Part shown: positions 57,118 to 64,000 of the stretch, piece after piece
Position numbering within the stretch: the first letter of the stretch is position 1
Layout of the letters: each line of letters begins with the position of its first letter
Source of the DNA: Lepas anatifera
Taxonomy: Eukaryota > Arthropoda > Thecostraca > Lepadidae
Assembly (NCBI GenBank): GCA_034440635.1
Contig: JAOTON010000773.1
Span: forward strand, 1,237,501-1,301,500
DNA: 64,000 nt
Reading direction: 5' to 3'
Notes under the pieces: model-generated
The model's input: only the letters and a program-made list of their open reading frames with translations
The model's database searches: none
Told to the model about the DNA's origin: nothing
Translations under genes and position numbers: made by a program

Positions 57118-57409
57118 CAGGGGCGTAGCCATGATTTCGCTCAGGGAGGGGGGCGGCGCCCCGAAAACGGCCCTTGCGACAGCTCCAAAAGGACGCTGAT
57201 GGGTAAAAAGGACCCTGCTTGTTACAGAATAGAGTGCTGAAGAGGGCTAAAAGGGCCCTGTCTGGTATGACATTTCTAATTTGGCCACAGAGCATAGTAC
57301 GGGTGAGCCGCGCTTCGCGCGGCCCGTGTCTTCGGGGGGGCCTTCGGGCCCTCAGGGGCTCAGGGGAGGGGGGCGGCTGTCCCTGCCGCCCCCCTTGGCT
57401 ACGCCCCTG
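57118..57409. mobile_element. hAT-like MITE (group E) with CAGGGGCGTAGCCA termini
   Basis: A 292-bp element from CAGGGGCGTAGCCATG to TTGGCTACGCCCCTG, a near-perfect inverted repeat of 14 bases. Flanks are CGTCTGCT (57110-57117) and CGTCTACT (57410-57417), one mismatch. The interior holds the hairpin CCGCGCTTCGCGCGG (about 57308-57322) and GGGCCTTCGGGCCC-type hairpins (about 57339-57353). No transposase. Confidence 0.9.
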
Positions 57410-57417
57410 CGTCTACT

Positions 57418-58643
57418 CTAGAAACCTGTGGCTGTTCCTGTGGAGTTTGGCACCCTTGCTCACAAGAGGACAGTTGCTACTGGACGGGCGCGAACCTTGT
57501 GCTCTGTTCATCTGTTCGCCTCCTGGTTATCAGGCTACTGACCGGAGGCTAACGCGTGTGAATGTTTACCGGTGTGCTCGGCGGCCGCGTATGTAGAAAA
57601 ACCGAGAGATGGAACGCTCAGAGGACGTTGGTCTTGCAAGTGTTATGTATTGAGGCATGTGATCGATTTGAGTTGCGTATTACATGTTACAGGCAGCACA
57701 TTGAAGTTAATCGTCGCATTGAATATCGAGCATGTCTTCGATCAAGATGTCGGACAAAGTTAATCGCACTTACGAATGCTGTAAAAGCTAGTTAACCGTG
57801 TAAGAAACTTCACCCGGTCAGAGTGTATGTAAGCCATTCTTTTGAGAACGAACTTTGTTTTATTTTGTGCCTACTGGTCACCCGCGGACCCACTCGTTTG
57901 GTTCCGGAAAATTGCGCCTCGCTACCCCGCTTTAGAACTTATTCGGGCCGCCACAACCAGCTCCACCAGCGTGCAGAAAAATATCCGATTGTCATCTTTT
58001 GGACGTAAATAATTAAAAATGCAATACACTTACTTCATATTTTATTTCACGTAGCTCTATGTGTAGCAAATCGTGGCACGGTTTACCGTTGCAGTCTATA
58101 CGTCTCAGATTTCCGTCGTTATGTCCGTCTCTTCCCTAGGAAATGGGTGACATGCCCATGATTGTCTCCTATTTTTCAATGATCGCATCACGATGTCGAT
58201 CGATCCTCTTACGACGATTTACTTGGGCCGCTGCAACGGGTGGTCTTCGATGTTTGAGCTTTGATAGTGTTCGAAAAAGTGGCTCTGGCAGTTCCAGGGC
58301 AGAGGACAAAATGGATTTGCGTGTATTCCTCCGATTTTAGAAAAAAATCACTCAGTGTTTTTGACCGTCTCCTGGAACTGCTTGAAATCAGTCTGGATAT
58401 GCCACCACGAAACAGGTATAAACCTTCTGGTTTGGGATGTTTGCTTCAATCTTCAAAACCCCCAACACTAATGCACATTCTCAGCAGCGTGCGTATTCGG
58501 CTCCTTCTCAGATGTTCAAGTGTATCTCACTCGGCTGTGTTTGTTGGCGGATGGCTGGTCACAATAGTGGCTGTGTGGTCGCCATCTGCTGTTCCTTGTG
58601 GTCTAACTGTGACTACTCCGAGTGGTGAGAGTACAGCCGTGGT
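57418..58643. other. Region without a recognised gene
   Basis: Open frames are short and without motifs; nothing else recognised. Confidence 0.3.
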
Positions 58644-59432
<789 letters not shown>

Positions 59433-59730
59433 GCGAGGAGCAAGGAGCCGGAGACAGAGGGGGAGCGGGCGGCAGGGCTGGGGTGTTGAGGAAGGCCCTA
59501 GCGGATCGGAATGATATTGCCAGTCGGGCACGGGCTCTTACATCACGGGAACCTTCCATTTCTGTTTCATTGCATTTTATTTCGCTGTTCTGTGAGGCAA
59601 GGCTGAGACGTAATTCGACATGAATAACTTAAAATTTTTTTGTTGCTGCGGTAATTTTATACCGGAATGGGAGAGAGATAGGCCGGCATCCCGTTCAACT
59701 AAGCTCTGAACAACGTTGATAGATTTCGCA
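59433..59730. other. Sequence without recognised feature
   Basis: Nothing recognised. Confidence 0.3.
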
Positions 59731-60218
59731 GTGCTGAGGCGAGGAGCATGATTATAAGTTGGCAAGATGTTGAAGGCCCTCGAATCCTGACATTGTATAC
59801 ACTGGCATTATATATCCTGACCCAGCCCTTCATCAGAATCCGAATAATACAGATGGTAAAATCTCAAATTCTTGGGCATAGTGTAGCAAGATCTCGAATT
59901 GGACTTCGAGCAAGACCTGGAATTTAGAGGTCCTGCTACACTGTGACCGATAATTTGCTATTTTAAATACTTCTTTGGTGTTTAACTCACTTTCTTGATT
60001 TCACAAATGATTGGTCATAGTGTAGCAATACCTCGAAATTCCAGGTCTTGCACGAGGTCAACTGCGAGGTCTTGTCACTACGACAAAGAATGGGTGATTT
60101 TGCCTACTGTATTAATCTGATCCTGATGAAGAGCTGTGGCCGAATATATAATCTCAGTGTATTATATCCATTTTTCATTCAGTATTCGAGGAGGCAGGCT
60201 ATTAAAAATCTTTTCAAC
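59731..60218. repeat. Foldback element, second and longer copy
   Basis: Shares GTGCTGAGGCGAGGAGC and ATTATAAGTTGGCAAG with the copy at 44279. The outer arms pair through GTTGGCAAGATGTTGAAG / complement of TTTTCAAC, CCCTCGAATCCTGA, AGCCCTTCATCAG and TAGTGTAGCAAGA. The middle is longer and contains an extra inverted pair around GTGTAGCAAGATCTCGAA and GTGTAGCAATACCTCGAA. No protein is encoded. Confidence 0.78.
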
Positions 60219-61226
60219 ATAGGCTCTGAATAAGCTGGAGCGAAACATGAGAACGTGCTCGAAGTCATTGTGAGGTCATCGTTGTAGATGAATAAGTTTC
60301 CACATCTGGGGCATTGGAAGCGCTGGATTTCAGTAGTGAAAGTGGGTTCATAATTCAGATGACTCTAGTTGGCAAAGAGTGTAACATCCTGAAGGATTGG
60401 ATACTTCTTTGCGAGGACGAATCAAGCTATTTTAGTGGAGGTAGTCGATCAAAGAAGAAATTAGAGCGGCGATTAAATCTTGACGGCGAGGAGTGCGGCC
60501 TAGAACGGAGAAGATCTGCTCAGGTTTACGGATCGGATGGACGAACTCAAGTGGAAGAAGAAAACAGGGTAGCTAGGGCTGCTGCTTGAGAGAGAAATAA
60601 TTTTAAACTATTGGAAGCCAAGGTGAGGCCGTCAGCTAGTTGTTAGGTTTAGGTCCGCATCAACCATCTTGGTCATATAGCGTCCCCTAAGACAGGGTTG
60701 TCATGCTCACGAACCATCAGAAGTCTTGACAACAACTGAGCGGCCATTCCGTGAAAACGCCCCTAGTAAAAATTAAATGACCTCTTTCTCTTGCTGCCGC
60801 TAATGTAAGATTCGTGTACAGCACCGTCTATTCAAGATGGGATCTCCGCTTATCTGATTATTTCCGCTTCTCATTTGCCCGACTATTCCCGTTGTTCCAC
60901 TATTTGTTTAAGTGGGTCATTTGTCAATCACGCATTCCGTCTGCCAGGTAAATTTACTTTGCTAAGTGTGCTTAGCGCATTGACCCGTTCCATAGCTACA
61001 AAAAGCCGATGATGCGATTCTGTGTCAGACGCAGTGCCTGACAGGACAAGACGGCTATTAGTCGGATTTCGGTTGCGGTACAGGATAGCCAGTCCTGTTT
61101 TTCCGGTAGTACAGCGGATATGTGCGTGTGAGAACCAAATCCGACAAAAACCTAACGCAGCATCAACCCTGCCCTTTGTCATTGTTTAATATGGGACTAC
61201 TGAGAGCCTGGGTACCATTTTTACTA
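60219..61226. other. Region without a recognised gene
   Basis: An ATG at 60359 opens 76 codons to 60589, charged and Arg/Glu-rich near the end (GRTQVEEENRVARAAA), without a recognised family. Nothing else. Confidence 0.25.
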
Positions 61227-61227
61227 G

Positions 61228-61521
61228 GGGGGGGCGGGGGCGGACTCTGACCCGGCGATGACTGAGGGAGGGGGACTCTGACAAGACGATGACTGGGGGA
61301 GGGGGACTCTGACTCGACGATGACTGAGGAGGGGGGCCGACTCTGACCCGACGATGACTGGGGAGGGGGACTCTGACCCGACGATGACTGGGGAGGGGGA
61401 CTCTGACCCGACGATGACTGGGGAGGGGGACTCTGACCCAACGATGACTGGGGAGGGGAGGGGGACCCTGACCCGACGATGACTGGGGGAGGGGGACACT
61501 GACCCGACGTTGACTGGTGAG
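61228..61521 (+). repeat. ~30-bp minisatellite (GGGGGACTCTGACCCGACGA unit)
   Basis: About nine copies of ACTCTGACCCGACGATGACT followed by a G-rich spacer of variable length, mostly 28-33 bp per unit. On the minus strand the period gives a repeated SSSGQSPPPQ peptide; because the spacer length varies and the frame has no context, I do not call it a gene. Confidence 0.95.
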
Positions 61522-62600
61522 TGGGGGGATGCGAGGCGAATTTGGGACTACTGGCTGTAGGGGAGAACACTATCTAAGCGGTTGGAATGCATTGGGACAT
61601 TTACATAGACCAGCTATGGGGAAAAAAGTAAAAACTCGGCCGGGCCCCTAAATGTTAGGGATGTCCCCCTGGCTCATGTTTGTGGGGGAGAGGTGGGGTA
61701 CGCATCCCCATTTTGACGCCCAGGGTAAAAAATAGCAGGGTCCTGTCCGTCCCATGACGTGCGGATGGAACATAACTTTTCCGTCGGGTGAAGTAGCGGT
61801 AAACCAGCAGGGCAATGACAGTGGGCCATGTTTGGTGTTTTTTTCGTGTGATTTGCCTTAGTTCCAGATCATTGTTTTAACCAATTTTTTTTAATGTGTT
61901 TATCTTTAACTTACATCTCATACAGCTTGAGTTTTATCCTTTTGATAGTGTTAAAAATTCCTGCTCAATTACTGTGGATTGTTTTTATCCTCCGGCGAAG
62001 AGAGAAATGTTATCCAACCCTCTGTCCATGAACGTTACAAGCCAGACCGTTATCTTCACTAATTGGTTTCCTGTCCTGTCCAGAGGTGGGTTGTAACATT
62101 TCCTGTCACATTCTCCGCACTTTGTGCCGATTTCCGGTCGAACCCGCCCCTACAGGAAACGCTCAAGAGAGTTGACCTGGTCTTGGTGTGATTTTACGGG
62201 GAACGCTTGACTGTCAATGTTTGGAATTCTTTGGGTCACACCTGTGCCGAATCTAGGACATTTTTTTGGGAAAAAGGGCGAAATGGGGTCTAAAATCGTC
62301 AAAACGTCGTGCTTTTGAAGAAAGTGGGCAAAAGCCTTGACGTTTAGGGGTGGAGAAATGCCACTCCTCTTGATTATTCTTTGAGTCTCACTGCTAGCAC
62401 ATTTCACATAGAACCTAACCCTGAAAACTCTCACAGAACACATTTGGTTGTATATTTGTGAATCCTTGAGGCGTTGATAACTGCCGAGATCCCGTTGAGT
62501 TCGAACCAGCAGTGCCGGTTCTTAACGACACCACAGACTGCGGTGTGAGTTGTTTTGCGGCGCAGCTCCGTTTTGCAGTTGCTCAGCCGTGCCGTTTGCA
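61522..62600. other. Sequence without recognised feature
   Basis: Nothing recognised apart from short G runs. Confidence 0.3.
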
Positions 62601-62622
62601 ACCGCGACCATCCCAGCTGTCG

Positions 62623-62636
62623 GTTACCATAGCAAC
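62623..62636. promoter_or_regulatory. RFX X-box
   Basis: GTTACCATAGCAAC matches the X-box consensus on both half-sites. It lies in a CpG-containing stretch (62500-62660) that could be a promoter. No gene start is secured near it. Confidence 0.5.
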
Positions 62637-63480
62637 GCGCGAGCTACCACCCCCGATGGTAATCGCAAATGTGATGTTGCTGTTGGAAGTCTGTCTTAAT
62701 CTTGTTTTTATCGGACATAATGATTCCGTGAAGTTGTCCTACCTGCTTTTGTATCCAGGCTGCTGGATTGAGCCGATGGAACCGCGATCGTGGTTGAAGA
62801 ATCCAACAGAACTGTTTGTTCCATCTATTCAGTGTACCCGAGCGGCACATGACCCCATCTGACCCTCTGGAATCCTTCTGTAGACGTTGGCTCACATGCC
62901 CGATATTTACGCCCCCATTCTGAGCAGCCTCCCCGGGGGCGGCCCAGACAGTGACCCCGGGAGGTGGGCAGTGACCCCACGTCTGTGTCGGTGGACTGAG
63001 AACGGAGGCGGAGGCGACGCTGACCCCGGGGGCAGTTAGTAGCCGCCCGCCCGCCCGCTAACGCTACCGACGCGCTCCGGTTCAGTTCAGACCGGAAGTG
63101 AATCATGAGTATCGCAAGCTACTGAACCGGCTCAAGGTAGATGTGTGCCTTTTTATTGGTGCTCTGGAAAAAAGATGGGTAGGATACTTCTGTCGATTTC
63201 ATGCATTACTGAGATTTGACTTATGAAGCTACTGTGATACTAAGAACTTGCATTGGGCTCTCTGGCACCATATTATTTATCATAGATAATCTTATATAGA
63301 GATGATACGCTGTGTCGTTTCCAAGGTACATCGACAAAGGGCTGGCTGCGATTCGGCGCAGTCACAAAGACGTTCGGCCCCTTACGGAGAGACCGAAGGC
63401 TTCGTGTTGAATACTTATCTATTGCTGTCTATGTCTAGTATATTATTTATGACTTGTCGCAATGCTTAATTATGGTGATC
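62637..63480. other. Region without a recognised gene
   Basis: A CpG-rich stretch with CCGCCCGCCCGCC occupies about 62920-63100. No coding feature was recognised. Confidence 0.3.
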
Positions 63481-63490
63481 TAAGACCACT

Positions 63491-63567
63491 AGTCTCTCTC
63501 TCTCTCTCTCTCTCCCTCTCCCCCCCCCCCCCCTCCCTCTCTCTCCCTCTCTCTCTCTCTCTCTCTT
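63491..63567 (+). repeat. (TC)n / poly-C microsatellite
   Basis: Alternating TCTC runs broken by a run of about 16 C at 63518-63532. Confidence 0.97.
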
Positions 63568-64000
63568 CCGGTGTCGCGGCGGCCCCGCTGTGTGAAGACC
63601 TCCCGCCGCTCTCGGCTCGGGGCGTGGGGAATGACCCACGAACGGGAAACGGGCGCACCCACGCAAAAGGGATTTACGGCGACCGCGACAGGCGGGACGG
63701 AGTCGAACGGCGGAGATTTAGATGCTAGGATAACGGACTGAGGGGGAAAGGCGGTGAGTCAGGGACTTTGTGGTACCGGTCTGAGATATAGCGTCACTTT
63801 TACGGATATTGATGGCAGGGAAGATGGTATATTGCTCCTTGTGCTTGCTGAAGAGAGTCGCCCCAGCGCACAGAAGCCGTCATAGGTTGGATGATGTGGA
63901 CCGGAAATCAAGGCATTTGGAGCTAGAATTTATCTCCGATGCGAACGATGGCTTTAGGGATTCCAGAAGTGTCTGTGTTCTCGTTGAACCGTCTTTAACA
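63568..64000. other. CpG-rich end of window, no gene recognised
   Basis: 63570-63720 is CpG-dense and could be a promoter or 5' exon truncated by the window edge. 63721-64000 has no recognised feature. Confidence 0.3.

Noticed and set aside
61228..61521. CRISPR array or coding repeat
   Set aside because: G-rich spacers are near identical between units, so it is a tandem repeat rather than repeat-spacer structure.

Overview
The window looks like intergenic and intronic nuclear DNA of an animal, most likely an invertebrate. It has no closely packed genes, no Shine-Dalgarno-led operons, no long conserved reading frames and no bacterial insertion sequences. It does have tRNA-derived SINEs, a LINE fragment, many short transposons with terminal inverted repeats, long GA/TC microsatellites, minisatellites, isolated splice-bordered open stretches and promoter-type motifs (RFX X-boxes, full CRE sites, CpG-rich patches). 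The very long GA microsatellite and the tRNA SINEs would suit a crustacean or another marine invertebrate, but nothing here fixes the taxon.

Layout. 0.3-0.9 kb: decayed 3' end of a LINE reverse transcriptase. 1.2-1.8 kb: nested hAT-type MITEs. 2.2-2.9 kb: degenerate GGGCCC-rich repeat. 2.9-3.9 kb: diverged copy of a repeat full of AGGTCA half-sites. 4.0-8.5 kb: large GGCGCC-rich satellite with a nested higher-order unit of about 190 bp. 9-18 kb: CpG-rich patches, possible first exons, a tRNA SINE and at least seven hAT-type MITEs. 19.6-22.2 kb: X-box-bearing promoter-like segment followed by several open frames, including the longest non-repetitive one (297 codons). 22-31 kb: mostly featureless. 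31-40 kb: a 46-bp minisatellite, three MITEs, a possible 78-bp exon, and a 1.38-kb TTAA-flanked piggyBac-type element inserted into an older dispersed repeat whose related empty copy lies at 11 kb. 40-48 kb: reverse SINE copy, two possible exons (one minus-strand with RasGEF-like character), a long foldback repeat, a TC tract and MITEs. 49.7-50.2 kb: CGTCA minisatellite. 51.9 kb: a second tRNA SINE family. 53.8-54.1 kb: GGAAT-type satellite. 57-60 kb: hAT element with an 8-bp duplication, a GA tract of about 755 bp bordered by a perfect 16-bp repeat, and a second foldback copy. 61.2-61.5 kb: minisatellite. 62.6 kb: second X-box.

How it works together. There is no pathway or operon to describe. 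The content is a record of insertions, several datable by nesting: a MITE jumped into the target duplication of a SINE, a MITE into another MITE, a foldback half into a MITE, and a TTAA element into an older repeat. Twelve hAT-type elements have 8-bp target duplications that match at 6 to 8 of 8 positions. Exon calls rest on splice signals and amino-acid composition only and are tentative. No convincing novel biochemical system was found; the most unusual items are the GGCGCC satellite, the AGGTCA-loaded TTAA element and the CGTCA minisatellite.
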